Assembly: GCA_038496445.1 (NCBI GenBank) | Contig: JALMLS010000310.1 | Coordinates: 248,001 to 312,000, forward strand | Length of the DNA stretch: 64,000 nt | Source: Trichosphaerium sp. ATCC 40318 | Lineage: Eukaryota; Discosea; Flabellinia; Trichosidae | Direction: 5' to 3' | In this document: one piece after another, positions 23,207-35,204 of the stretch | Layout of the letters: every line of letters begins with the position of its first letter | Numbering within the stretch: the first letter of the stretch is position 1 | The notes under the pieces: model-generated | Seen by the model: only the letters and a program-made list of their open reading frames with translations | Told to the model about the DNA's origin: nothing | Database searches by the model: none | Position numbers and translations under genes: made by a program

Positions 23207-24145
23207 ATGTTTGCAAGTCTACCACCGGAGATTCATCACTATATTTCTGAGCTATGTATAGAAAACTCAAAACAGGTATAGAAACCACCTATAGCGCTTG
23301 GTTTTGCTCAGCGAAACTAATTTAACGCGTATTTAAAGGTTTACAAACAATACCCGTTGTTATGCAAATCAACCGCTGTTAGCACGCGCTTTAACTCGCA
23401 AATACAAAAGAATGGCTATTGGTATGGTGAACGAAAACCCATTGTTGACGTCGAATACATGGGCGTCGAACTTCCGACGTTGTTTACCAAGTGTCGGTTC
23501 GTAGACGGTAAAAAACAAGGCACTAGTAAACAATGGAACCTCGATGAAGAAGGCAATCGCTTTTGTTTGATTGAAGCGATGTATGAAGATGATAAACTAA
23601 ACGGAGAAGTCACCGTTTGGTACAATGATAAATTGAAACAGCAATCAATGAAGTATGTGAAAGGTGTATTAAATGGTTATTCTGTATCATGGCTACCAAA
23701 CGGTGCTAAATATATTGAGAATAATTGGAAGGATGGAAAGATGCATGGCCCGTATAAAAGGTATTTTCAAGCTAACGTTAAATTCGAGAAAGTTTTAAGA
23801 TTGCTCACTACAGCCTCTTTGATGGTTTTTACGTTTGAATTAACTTCCGTATTTCTTTTTCTTGAGGTCCATATCTTTTCATTCTTCGTGAGTTTATTTG
23901 TTGGTGTATTAACCGCATTTATCCAAAGGTATCACTACAATGGGACTCTAGAATTGGACTTTACCTACTATGAATATAAGAAACATGGAGAATTTTCTCA
24001 GTGGACATCAGATGGTTTTTTAGAATTGCACTGTTTTTACAACAAAGGAAAAGAGCATGGCGAGTATGTGCTAACAAATCCTGAAAGTGGTGATGTCATA
24101 CGTAGAAATTATGACAACGGAGTAGAGATAAAAACCACAAACTGA
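23207..24145 (+). CDS. F-box protein with MORN-like repeats
   Basis: Three exons. Exon 1 (ATG at 23207) encodes SLPPEIHHYISELCI, the start of an F-box, and ends at a GTATAG donor. Exon 2 continues VYKQYPLLCKSTAVSTRFNS. MORN-like strands follow: YWYGERKPIVDVEY, KKQGTSKQWN, LNGEVTVWYNDKLKQQSMKY, LNGYSVSWLPNGAKYIENNW and MHGPYKR. An intron of about 170 bases (donor GTATTTTC near 23761, acceptor ATCCAAAG near 23928) is open in frame and would add a false hydrophobic stretch. Removing it joins PYKR to YHYNGTLELDF and restores the repeat pattern. MORN motifs often bind lipids or mediate protein contacts. An SCF adaptor role is inferred. Confidence 0.7.
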
Positions 24146-24382
24146 TTAAAACCACAAATCACAAGTATTTGTGATTTAATTTGTTAGACAATATGTACTT
24201 TGGTTACACATACTTGTTATTAAAAGTCAAAGGTTAGTTAAGGACAGGCAAAGTTATTGATTGTAAACGATAAGAGCTATCACGTAACTAGCCAAAATAC
24301 TTCTGCTTGCGTTGCACTATAAAAGAAATAAGTTGACCAGACAACAGAGTCGTTTTATCACAACGCTATCAGCCTTTCATTA

Positions 24383-26179
24383 ATGGCCAAGCAGTTTCTA
24401 ACCATCAACACTCCTTTGGATCTACCATGTGGCCAAACGCTACCAAATAGGATATTTAAAGCTTCAATGACCGAAACAATAGCGGATCCTGCTACAAACG
24501 CGCCTAACGACCAATTTATTACATTATACAGCAGATGGTCTAAAATTGGCGCTGGTAAGCTTAATAATACCCTAAATTGCACATTTTACGCCTTGGAACA
24601 TCATTGCAAGCAATACCGCTTCATTTGGCGCTTATTCACCAAAACCATTCTGGAAAAGTTGATTCCGCTTACTTTGCATCTCAGGCGTTGTTATCACTGG
24701 AAATATCATGGTCGACAGGCGTTATCTAGAAGCACCTCAAAATGTTGTAGTCGAAGGTATAAATCTTAGTCACTTCCTTGCCTTTACTCACTTACGACAA
24801 CAGATACACGTGACATGGAAATGTTAAAAAAATGGGCTTCTTGTCAAACAAAGACATCAAAGATTTGGCCACAGATTTCACACCCTGGAAGACAATCTCC
24901 TATGAGTGTTACAACATCACCTTTAGCTCCTTCTAATGTTGATCCTCCTAAGTTAAAATTGATGCCTTTATTCTGTCGACCACGCGAGATGTCTAAAGAT
25001 GAAATATTAGATGTCATTCAAAGATACGCAACAACAGCTGCTATTTTGAAGGATGCTGGATTTTCTGGTATTCAAATACATGGCGCACATGGATATCTTA
25101 TTAGTCAGTTCTTGTCCCTAAGACTAATAAGCGCACGGATGAATATGGAGGAACACCAGAGAAAAGAAGGTCAGATAAACTGTTTTTTTACTTGTACACG
25201 ACGCTGATTTTTCTATCTTAAGGTTTTTCCTTCTTAGCATATACAGACTTATAAGAAAGACTCTTGGAGATGATTTTCCTATATCTATTAAGCTTAATTC
25301 AACAGATTTTAGTAAAGGTGGTTTTGACGAAGCAGAATCAGCTGCGCTATTGAGTATCCTTCACAGTCTTTTTTCTCCCGTTTTTTGGTTTTTTTCTCAT
25401 TGCCCTTCACTAAAAGAAATGCTTCAAGAGGAAGGTGTCGATTTTATTGAGATATCAGGAGGTACATATGAATCACCAGCTATGATGGGAGTTGTAAAAA
25501 AGAGTACAAAGGAGAGAGAAGCTTATTTTCTGGAGTATTGCCAAACAGTGCGAAAGCACTTTCAAGGTCCTCTTGCTGTTACAGGTACACGTGTTTTCAC
25601 ATAGCTCCAAGTTTCACTTATTAACGTTTGATAGGTGGTTGGCAAACAGAAAAGGCAATGCAGATCGCTTTAAGGAGGGGTACAACTGATTTAATAGTAC
25701 GAGAATTCTGTTTTTATCACAAAAACAAAATCGCTAAGCAGTATTCACAAAACAGGGTATTGCTCGTCCATTTACTACCCATCCTGAGCGCGTAAGTCAG
25801 CTACTAAGAGGAGAGGATGTTCGGTTAGAAAGAATGAGCTTTGCGCAGTTATACTTAGTGGAGATTGTGGCCGGGATACATAATCTATGGCATCAACGTA
25901 TTGTTTTTCCACCTTTTTTTTCTTTGTTGAAACAACTTTTACACCACATTTGTTTTTTCGATTGCGTCACTCATTTCCTTCGTAGGTCAGATGCACAGAA
26001 TCTCAAATGGAAAAGAACCCGACTTAAACATGGGTGTAATATACTCATTAACAGTACAACTGGTTGTTACGTATATATGGAACCCTAGAAATACCACAAC
26101 CTCAGGTTGGATCAAACTTTTTTTTTCAGCCTTATTAGGGATCGTTTCAATAGCAGCTATCTTTCATTATCTTACTTAA
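24383..26179 (+). CDS. Old Yellow Enzyme-type NADH:flavin oxidoreductase with C-terminal membrane anchor
   Basis: About 8 exons, from the ATG at 24383 to the TAA at 26177-26179. Family motifs in order: CGQTLPNRIFKASMTE; GVVITGNIMVDRRYLEAP (after the first intron, near 24690); QISHPGRQ; GIQIHGAHGYLISQFLSP, with the active-site histidines; NKRTDEYGGTPEKRRS; a beta-strand with IEISGGTYESPAMM; and GIARPFTTHPE near 25755. It is expected to bind FMN in a TIM barrel and reduce activated C=C bonds using NAD(P)H. After the barrel a tail ends in a hydrophobic helix (LFFSALLGIVSIAAIF), suggesting a tail anchor. This resembles the extended fungal YqjM-like members rather than bacterial soluble ones. The physiological substrate is unknown. 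Confidence 0.85.
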
Positions 26180-26330
26180 ACAAAGCCCTTTCTATGGATT
26201 TAAATTGGAATAAAATAAATTATTTTAAATATCACCCACGTGATTTAGCACGTAAAGAGGTAATCTTGATTCTCAGATATGGAGATTTTTTTTATTCATA
26301 ATTTTGGAATTCTCGAACAATCAAACACGC

Positions 26331-28398
26331 ATGTTAAAGGTCTTGTTCTTTTTTGTGTTTCTATGGTATGTACAAGGCCAATTAGGTACACCGCCGTTAC
26401 TGGATACGTACACAGATATGTCCAATGCCCGTGGAAGGTTATCAATGCCTATAGCTCAACAGACAAGGAATGTTAGTTCTGTAATCGGAGGAAGACGTGT
26501 GTTAACAGCAACACTTTCAAACAGCACAAATGAAGCTTTAACAGTCAGTTGCAATACTGTAGCTGGTTTCTTTGCTATAAGTACTGACGTCTCAACTTCC
26601 GGTTCTTGTGTAGTAACTTATGATGGAATTGACGGCAACGGGTTTGAACCAGTAAACTTTATAGAGAACGGATGTGGTACGAGGAAGAAATCCACCTTTA
26701 TATTTTTTTTTCCATTTTTTTTTATTTCATCTTGTTCTGACGTTTGGTTTTTTTAACCTCTTCTCAGATTGCTGGAATCTTCGTGTATTACAGACAGATA
26801 ATAACGTTGAGATATTCGTAAACGCTTCGAGTACTTTAACAGATGATGACTTGTATACTTCTGTTGTTCTTCCTGTCGATATTAATCCTCCTGGTATTGA
26901 TATTTGTATCCCTCTCGGAAGCGATATTCTTGCGTATCAGTCAATCGATAAAATAAGCGTCGGTCTCATTGGCCGTGTTTCAAATGTAGACGCTAATATC
27001 TTATTCTCATGCTGTCAACCTTCTGTTTCTTGTTGGTACGTCTGAGTTTGAGACATGTTTTTTTTTGTCGGAATGACGAAAGGTTCATCCTCTTTGACTT
27101 TTCTTTGTAGGCACACTATCACTGGTGTTGGCTCTGATTTAGACAATTTAGAAATGGGAGATCAGGTACAACTCACAGCCACATGCGAGAACTACGCTTC
27201 AATACCAGAAACTATCGAAGATATTCGTGTATACTTCCCATTCTCTGATTCTTATGGTATTCTCGAACCAGCTCAATTCAATTGCTCAAACACAGTACAA
27301 AACGTTCACTTTATTACCATGTTATTTACCATGCCTCTAGACTTTCAATGGCGGAGTTAATCAAGTTACAAATACTCTAGAGTTCAGAGCATCTTTAGCA
27401 GAAGGCGAATCAGCTTCATGTTCCGTTGTGGTAACTTTAATTGAATCTGGATTCATTGGCAACATTTCAGCCCAAGTCATTGTCCCAGATGCCGCTACTC
27501 CTTTATACTCTCATAAAGATGTTAATAGGTAAGCTTCGTAACTCTTACATTCTTGTACTAAACAACTACAGGCAAGGAAGACAAGAGTTTTGCTTACCGC
27601 CACAACCTTCTAGTCTGGTAGTTCAAATGCCTCCAACAACTCAATCACCAACCACAAGACCGCCTACAACGAGTCCACCTACTACAGCGCCACCGACCAC
27701 TCAACCTCCGACGACAGCACCACCTACTACTATGCCGCCTACCACTCAACCACCGACTACTACTCCGCCTACTACAGCGCCACCAACCACTCAACCACCA
27801 ACTACAGAACCGCCAACAACGCAACCACCAACCACTGAACCGCCTACCACATTGCCTCCAACTACGTTACCACCTACAACTCAACCACCAACTACGTTGC
27901 CTCCAACCACTGAGCCACCTACTACTACCCCTCCAACTACAGAACCACCTACGACAGAGCCTCCAACAACTCTTCCTCCAACAACGCTGCCTCCAACAAC
28001 TCTTCCTCCTACAACGCTACCACCAACAACACTACCACCTACAACACTTCCGCCTACGACTGTGCCACCTACTACACTACCACCTACAACTCTTCCACCA
28101 ACGACTACCTCTCCGTCAACGCCACCTCCAACAGAAGCTCCTACTGCCCCAGTATACGTTTGCATATCACCTCAAATAGTTAATGGCACTTGCGTGTACG
28201 TCATAAAATAGTAATCCTAATGAAACGTATACTCACAACAATTTACTCAGGTGTAATACATTCCCTTGTTTCACTTTACCTGGTACAGATGATATTAAAT
28301 GCGAAACAGATGAATGGTATTGTTCATTTATAACACGTGCACCAGAATCTAGATTCCGTGTTAGTTTTCGCGGACAAGAGTGCTATTGTACAGTTTAA
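26331..28398 (+). CDS. Secreted mucin-like protein with Pro-Pro-Thr-Thr repeats and Cys-rich end
   Basis: The ATG at 26331 starts a signal peptide (LKVLFFFVFLWYVQG). The longer upstream frame has only a non-ATG start. The N-terminal 350 or so residues are beta-rich, with repeated sequence of the type LTVSCNTVAGFFAIS and scattered cysteines, spread over about four exons with T-rich introns near 26690-26765 and 27050-27110. A block at about 27640-28140 encodes around 40 PPTT-x tetra/pentapeptides, a typical O-glycosylated stalk. After an intron (28195-28250) a final exon adds a small Cys-rich module (CNTFPCFTL, WYCSFIT, ECYCTV). There is no transmembrane helix, so the protein is probably secreted or wall/matrix associated. 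An AATAAA is near 28450. Confidence 0.7.
27640..28140 (+). repeat. Coding minisatellite encoding PPTT-x repeats
   Basis: An imperfect tandem array of 12- and 15-base units of the type CCA-CCA-ACA-ACT-x within the mucin-like gene. The variable residue is Ala, Gln, Glu, Leu, Met, Arg, Ser, Thr or Val. Units with Leu cluster in the second half, suggesting recent local expansion. Confidence 0.85.
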
Positions 28399-29099
28399 AG
28401 CAATCGCTCCAAAAACAAAAAACACAAGTGTAAGTAGAATCAATAACTAAATAAAATGAAAATGAATTTGCCAATCACTTATCATTGGCAAGTAATGGCT
28501 ACACTCTGTGAAAGACAGACTCACGCATCTGCAAGCGCTACTGTTTGTACTCATAGTATTGGTCTAACGCCACATTGGCAATGAACAATGTTCAAGGGAA
28601 GTCTTGACTACGAGGTTTTTTCGCTCAAGATTGCGACTCGCATTATACACGTTCATATCTTACCAACGAATACTACTGGTATGTTGAAGCAAAAATGTGG
28701 TTTTGTGCTGTATGAGACAAAGCAATACACATTGTAGTTGGCAAAATAACGACATACCAAACAAACAACATCACTTCTGCTAAACCGCTTTGCAGCAGCT
28801 ATAACATACTCTATGCATGGACCTGATATCGTTTGGTGCCGCTTGAGACAGCCGCTTCGCTCGTGTAAGCGCTAGTACGTACGACGTAATAAATTTGTTG
28901 CTTTCACGCCAAACGCAGTAGTTGTAGCTTCATTACAATACCGCAGTAAGCAAAAGCACAAATCATACGCCATTTGGTGCTGCTGTCTTAGGCAAAAGGA
29001 TTAAAGTGCTGGAGGAACGTATGCACGTTGAAATTAATCTTTTTCATTGTTTTTATTACAAAAGTATTGATGTTTTTTTCTTAAAACAAACATCAAATA
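28399..29099. other. Intergenic region upstream of tRNA-Lys
   Basis: Holds the 3' end of the mucin-like gene and the tRNA 5' flank. Both strands have stops in all frames at short intervals. Nothing else recognised. Confidence 0.5.
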
Positions 29100-29172
29100 G
29101 CCAATGTAGCTCAGTCGGTAGAGCGTTAGCCTTTTAAGCTAATGGTCGCGGGTTCGAGCCCCGTCATTGGCT
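29100..29172 (+). tRNA. tRNA-Lys (TTT anticodon)
   Basis: A complete cloverleaf. Acceptor stem GCCAATG pairs with CATTGGC. The D arm is GCTC/GAGC. Anticodon stem TTAGC/GCTAA encloses loop CTTTTAA with anticodon TTT at 29133-29135. The T arm is GCGGG/CCCGT with loop TTCGAGC. The internal A box (TAGCTCAGTCGG) and B box (GGTTCGAGCC) match RNA polymerase III promoters. There is no intron. A run of five T at 29175-29179 is a standard pol III terminator. Confidence 0.95.
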
Positions 29173-29174
29173 AG

Positions 29175-29179
29175 TTTTT
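29175..29179 (+). terminator. RNA polymerase III terminator
   Basis: A run of five T shortly after the tRNA-Lys 3' end. Confidence 0.8.
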
Positions 29180-29879
29180 GCAACCATTAACTAAACAGGT
29201 TTTTGCTCTTCCGTCTGATCGTATTGCCATGTTGTGCTTTTTGCACGCTCTCTGTATGCATTTTTGAACTGTCAACTACACTGCACGCCTTATTAATCAA
29301 CAAAGGCTCTAATAAATAACCTCTACATCAAATTGTCGTTGAAATGGGTTGTCTGATTCGATTTTGGGCATCTCTTTTTGCTCTTTTCCCAATCTAGGCC
29401 TGCAACAACATTCTCAACGTCTTACTCCAATTTTATACTGTTCATCAGTGTTGCTACAATCACCGTAATGGCTGATTGGGACAGAAAGAGCCAAATAAGT
29501 ATACAAGGCATGGTCTCTTGCAAAATTGGCAGCTTGAGATGCCATTGCCTACATCTTCCAGAGGCCAGCAACTTATTCACTAAATTGGAAGTTTTGTTTT
29601 CTTATGTGCCTATTGTCTGTTTCTATTTTTTCCTAGTAAATGCCATATTACTATCTTAGAAAAAAACACACTTTTGATTATTCAAAGGCAGATACAAGTT
29701 AAAACAATAAACACCAGTTAAGAAAATAAACAACTACGGTTAACATAGTATTTTTATGTACAAAGTAAGTTCAATGGCCTCCCTTTGGGGGTTTTGTAAT
29801 TACAACAAGAAGTTAAAAAGCAACTGGAGCAAGCAGGCTTGTTCTTTTACAACAAAAAAAAAAAGACAAGAAAATACTA
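29180..29879. other. Intergenic region
   Basis: AT-rich sequence between the tRNA and the 3' end of the zinc-cluster gene. The 29378-29659 open frame begins with a non-ATG codon and has no domain or splice support. I see no gene. Confidence 0.45.
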
Positions 29880-32788
29880 CTATTGTAAAGAATCACCAAA
29901 CTCTAACCAATCATCCACATTGGATCCAAAATCCACCAAGGGATCTTGAATGTTAAAAGAAGTATCTAATCCCAAATCAAAGTCTATATCTCCTGAAGGA
30001 GATGACGTAGACTACAAATTAATAAGTCAGTAGCTGCAGCTGGCTAAAAGCCCAAAAAAACAAAACAAAACATCATTACTTGAGAAGTGTCAAACATCAC
30101 ACATAGACGAACTGGTTGTGTAGATGTAAAGATACTTTCCAAATATTTTGCTTAACATGAGCGTACCTGTGTTGAAGGGCTTGGTGGTTGACAACAAGCA
30201 ATGTCCGATAATGATGCTGAATTTGATATCTGATCAGATTGCGATTTTTCTTCTTCGATTGAACTAACTGCAGCAACAAAGCACCTATCTCTTGCTTTAT
30301 CCCAATCTTCCATTGTTGGTGCTATTTTTGATGGTTGTGGAGCTTGTGTAAGATCCTCTGCAGGTAACAAACCTGCTGATCGGACCATCTTGTAGTAAGG
30401 TAAGAATAAATCAATAACTTTGAGAGATGAAGTGTACATACACTAACAGCAACTTTACAAATCGGCCAATATTTTCCTACTTCATCCATAATTGCAACAT
30501 CTTTGCTTGCCATGTCAAATTCTCCCACAGCAGCGTGTACCTGTATTTTTCTGTAAGTAAACTAATTTCAATAGGAAGGCAAGGGCGGGTAAATAGCGTA
30601 GTACAAAACTAAAAGAAAATTTCTTTCAGAAATTTTGGTCATGCTTAGCAGCTTGAAGTAAGCTGTAAAAGCCACTTGTACTACTGACTGGTTGATAAAA
30701 TTACTGTAGTAAATTACAAAACTTGGATTGACATGATAGAGGACAAGGTAAAGCAAAGTTGCGACAAGTATTTTCGATTTCTTACAAATAGAAACGTTTG
30801 CAATGTTTCGAAAAAAAGACGTGCCTCAAGCGCATTCTTTAGTGCGAAGCAAGTGAAAGGAGTATGTTGTGTTATAGGTCTCTCTGCTAGCGTTGAAGTA
30901 ACTAGAGAAGCGCTCTAAGTGAAAGCAATGTAAGCCAAGGCAATGTTGTATTAAGTACAGTAAGAATAACTGCTGTGACGTACTTTTTTGGCTATCTCAG
31001 GATTACCTATGGCCAAATACAACTTTGCTCGTGCACATTCCATTAAAGGTGATATACGAGATCCACTAGATACAGCGAAAGTCTCAGAATGTAATCGTTC
31101 AGCGTGCATTAATGATCTCTTTATTCGAAAAAGTTAGTTTTGTTCTGGCTCAACAAAAAACGTACGAAACAATCATTTGTTGCACTCTCGCTTCTAAATT
31201 TACCTTGACTCAAAGCAAAGTCTACCTAAACACCATTTATATCAGTAAAAACGATGAAAAGAGTAAAAAACTAATGGAACAATGGGTACCTCTAATATAC
31301 AACGAAGAATGTGAGCAAAGAATAATTGATTCTTTGTATTTAAACTCATTCCATCTCCATCTTTGTTTATATCTTCTGCAAGATCTTGTATTATATTCAA
31401 CCTTGTATCATAATCAAGAGACTTCGTTTCCGAACGATATAATTCTATAAAAAACAACTCGATTAGCTAAGCGGTAGACATAATTCCGGGCAAAACTTTG
31501 TCCGGCCAAAATACAATTTACTAAAATAACAAGAAATCCAAAAGTGGACAAAAGAATTTTCGCACGTGACTTTTTTTTTTCTATCACTGAAAGGAATAGC
31601 AAAGTATTGTTATGGAAGAAATATAGAAAACATACTTGTAGTTCTTATAATCGCTGTCTGTTGAGTTGTTAATCGCTTATTTCCTTGCATAGTATGCAAG
31701 TATTGTATCATTGTATTAGCCAAAGAAATGTAGTACATAGCTTTATAAAAGTCTCCCTCACCAAATAGATGGTAAGCCATTAATAAGTATCCACCTAACG
31801 TATTTTTGTTAGTATTGTTACGGTGCATCACACTAATCCTAGAAAAAGAAATACCAACAATCCACCAAACACGCCGAAATTTTTCTCCTTTTTAGGATTT
31901 CTTTCTTTCAGTTCTCGCTAAATTCTGAGACGTACTTGCTACATCAAAGCTTGGTTTATCATATAAATCTCTACCCATTTCAAGTGCTTCTTTATGGAAT
32001 ATTGCAGAAACCTTCAAGTCGCCCATAGCCATTGCTCCAATAGATAAAACAGAAAATATATTAAAATTAGCACCAGTCCTCTCTCTACGCCACAACGACT
32101 CTATATCTATACTTGGTATCTCAACAAAAGTAGTAAAACCGGGTGTTTGTTTGTAGCAATTTACAAATCCGAATAATGCCGAAGTATTAGTCTACAACAA
32201 GCGTGTTAGCGTCTTATTAGTCCATCAGTGATTTCATGAGAGTTGATGAGTTTGAAAAAAACGAAAATGCGCACCAAATGAGAATTAGCTCCACGAATTG
32301 AAGGCGCCATAACGTCTAGTTGCGATTGTGCGAAAGCACGTTCTTGTAGTTGACCAAGTTGTTGCTTACAACGGTCGTGTTCAGCTTGCTCAACGCTCAA
32401 ACGCGCTTCCAGCTCTCGAATACGCTCTTGTAGTACTTTGCGTGCTCCTAATCCAAATTAGTATTTAGTATTGAATTATACAGTAACAGCAACTCGGGCA
32501 AACTGTGGTGTGCACAAGGGACCAAAATGGGCGTAATATTTTGTCCGCAATTTTTACAAAAGCATTTAACGTCAGTATCATACCCTTTGGAGGTCCACGC
32601 TTCTTAGGAGCTAGGTAAACGCATTCTGCGCCGGTTCTCTGACAATAAGCACAGGGATTACCACCATCACACTTCTCGTGCTTTTTACGGCATGTAGCGC
32701 AAGCCCGGGTTACAGGCTTTGTTAATTTTCGCTTTTTTGTCGGTTTTGAACTCTGTACGTACATTACCCCAAAGTTTTTAATGGGCAA
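29880..32788 (-). CDS. Zn2Cys6 (GAL4-type) transcription factor
   Basis: About 9 exons, from the ATG at 32788 to the TAG at 29882-29880. At about residues 28-57 the binuclear zinc cluster is intact: CATCRKKHEKC then CAYCQRTGAEC, with Cys spacing 2-6-5-2-6, preceded by a basic KKRKLTK. The next exon forms a coiled coil (VLQERIRELEARLSVEQAEH), as needed for dimer binding. Exons at 32.2-30.9 kb are helical, with YHLFGEGDFYKAMYYISLA and FRRE-like helices resembling the middle homology region. The last exons are Ser/Pro-rich and end in an acidic/aromatic stretch (DIDFDLGLDT, DDWLEFGDSL) like an activation domain. It should bind CGG-type DNA sites in the nucleus; targets are unknown. Such factors are mainly fungal but also occur in dictyostelids. 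Confidence 0.82.
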
Positions 32789-32963
32789 TGTGCTGTTGCT
32801 GTTGTTATCGAACCAGTAAGTTCAGTTTTTGTTTTAAATTGGAGAAGAAGCCAGAAAATTGAAGAAATTTGTACAACGACCCAACTTTTTTTTTATTCAA
32901 TTCACGTGATACATACAATGCAGCACCCTTCTTATTCCTCTTGAAAGGTAAGGCATTGAGCTT

Positions 32964-35125
32964 TTAAAATTTCGCTTGACGTCTGTTTGGTCTCCAATTA
33001 ACTGGATGAGTTTCCTCTGTTGCTGAGGTGTCTTCTTTCCATATCTTAACTGTTTTATCAGCTTCAGCAGTAACCAAGCGTGTACCGGTTATATCTAAAC
33101 AAAACCGTTAGCATAAATGTTTTTACGAAGAAGAAAAAAAAATTTGAACTGTCACAATTTTAGTGACATCTATTTCTCTATTTAGTTATTGACTTACCGA
33201 ACTTGGCAGCGAAAATACCGGCTTCAGACTCAAGAGAACCTGGTTGTACAATAGTCTCTTGCTTTTGGAAATTATAACCGGATTTATAGTCCCAGAAGTG
33301 TAGTGTTCCATCATCACCTCCAGAAACCAATACATTATCGTGATTAACATCAACAGTATTAATAATAGCCTAAAAATACGAGCGTCAGATTAGAAAGTAT
33401 CAAACAACTTCCAAAAAGAAATGAAAAAAAAAACTCTAAACGCACCTTATGACCAGGCAAATTATTCATAAAGTGACCTTCTGGAAGCTTCCATTTTTTG
33501 ATATTATCAGCAGCAGCGCTCACAAAAGTATTTTCTTCAGGATGAAGTACAAGAGATCGAATAGACTTTTTGTGATTAGTCAAAGATACCATACACTTTC
33601 CAGCTGCTAAATCCCATAATTTTACAAACCTGTCACCGGAACCAGTAATCACTTGAGGATCTAAAGCGCAAAGTTTGTCAACAAAAGTACACAAACAGCA
33701 AAAAAAAAGATTCAAAAAAGCAGATCTTCGGCTTGTTTTTGAAAAATCTTGGCTAACACGTACCAGTAGCTTGTGTTCCTATGGAAAATACGGTTCCCTT
33801 GTGACCTGTAAGACAGAATACCTGTTGCTTTGTTCTGATATCCCAAACCTTTAGACAGAAAGTTAGCGAAAAAAGAACAGAAACATTTAATATCAAATCT
33901 TTTTTGTTCAGCAACCAATGCTTTTTCTTACCCTTGCGGTGGAATCACGACCTCCTGTTACAAGAACAGATATTGTTGGATGTAGTGCGAGACTGTAAAC
34001 GGCAGACAAATGGCCATGGTAGTGTCTAATGACCTTATTGTACTCTAAATCCCAACACTTTACCATCTTATCTTCACCAGCTGAAAACAAGTATGGCGAC
34101 TCCTTAGACACAGCCAAACCTCTAAAGAAAAAAAAATAAGCGTTTCGTTTCATGTAAAACTCAAAATAACAAAATCAAAAAGCTTTTCACTCACCTGACT
34201 GTACTGATATGACCTGTGAGCGTAATCTTAAGGTCTCCTGTTGCTGTATCCCATAATTTGATTGTTCTATCGGCAGAACCAGTACAAAACCATTCATTTG
34301 CAGGCTCAAAGCAAATAGATCTAACCCATCCTTGATGTCCTGAAATGACACGGAACATCTTCCATGGTGCGTGCCATTTTGGCTTGATAAATCGCGTAGG
34401 CTGTCTGCGAAGTGTACCAGGAGCGTTGAGTCTACAAAAAAAAAATAGTGTCAATTGGAGCTGTTTATGTTCCAGTGATTGAAAGGTAAAAGGTTGTACG
34501 TTTTAAACGGGTGAGTGTTCATTTGAGTCGTTTGTTTTAAAAAACGTGTTATTTTAGAAAAAGCGTTGCAAAATCGCTTGGAAAGGAGGTATTTGATGAT
34601 TTTACGTAAAATAGGTATAAAAAAAAGCATTGCAGAATCGTACTTTGCTAGAGTCGCTTGTTTGTTCCTGTATTCTACGATCGCGCCTGCAACTGGCTCT
34701 TGAGCTCTATTCCGTCGTTTAGTCCAAAAATTAAATAAAAATTGATTAATCAAAGCGTACTTTTTAGCCTTGGTATGAGCGATAGACTCAACAATTTTAC
34801 GATATTTAGGGTCGTCTTCGACAATTGGCATCTCTTCATCTTGTGCTTTTGTTTCAACTCGCTTACGCTTTTTTTTTGGGCGTCCGTTAGTGCCAGCAGG
34901 CTTTCTTTTAGCCTTGCGAGGCTGTACTGGCGGTTTCATGTCTTTAACGTGATTATATTCTGCCAGTATCTTAGCTGATAGCTTGAGCTTCCTTGTAGCG
35001 GCGAAATCCTCCGCATAAGGTTTATTATCGATAAATAGTTCTCTTGTGCGTTTTATTGATATCCTCGTTTGTAGTAGTATAGGATCAACGCTCGAAGACC
35101 GCCTGGAGCGAGTTTTGGAGCTCAT
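32964..35125 (-). CDS. PLRG1: Spliceosomal WD40 protein PLRG1/PRL1/Prp46
   Basis: About 9 exons, ending in TAA at 32966-32964. After the N-terminal helix ([17 protein letters not shown], matching the PLRG1 start) and a basic linker ([19 protein letters not shown]), the WD40 propeller begins: [77 protein letters not shown] and so on, through [11 protein letters not shown] and TEETHPVNW. This order and sequence are diagnostic for the Prp19-complex (NTC) component PLRG1/PRP46, needed for spliceosome activation. I chose the ATG at 35125 (SSKTRSRR), because longer upstream frames run into the neighbour's promoter. The start is 79 bases from that of divergent UTP21. Confidence 0.92.
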
Positions 35126-35204
35126 GAAGCGCTGGTTGTGAAAAGCAAAAAATGGCTTATCAACTTTTAAGCAGAAGTGATTTTCATGCTGTTTTCTCTT
35201 CACC
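35126..35204. promoter_or_regulatory. 79-base bidirectional promoter of PLRG1 and UTP21
   Basis: The start codons of two divergent housekeeping RNA-processing genes are 79 bases apart, so promoter and both leaders overlap. No TATA-like box is evident. Confidence 0.45.

Noticed and set aside
23760-23930. Two transmembrane helices in the F-box/MORN protein
   Set aside because: The hydrophobic stretch is a T-rich intron with GTATTTTC donor and CCAAAG acceptor that happens to be open. Removing it restores the MORN-like repeat.
27881-28165. Minus-strand Gly/Val-rich protein
   Set aside because: It is a reverse-strand shadow of the PPTT repeat array.
29378-29659. Small plus-strand protein after tRNA-Lys
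   Set aside because: Non-ATG start, low complexity and no splice or poly(A) context.
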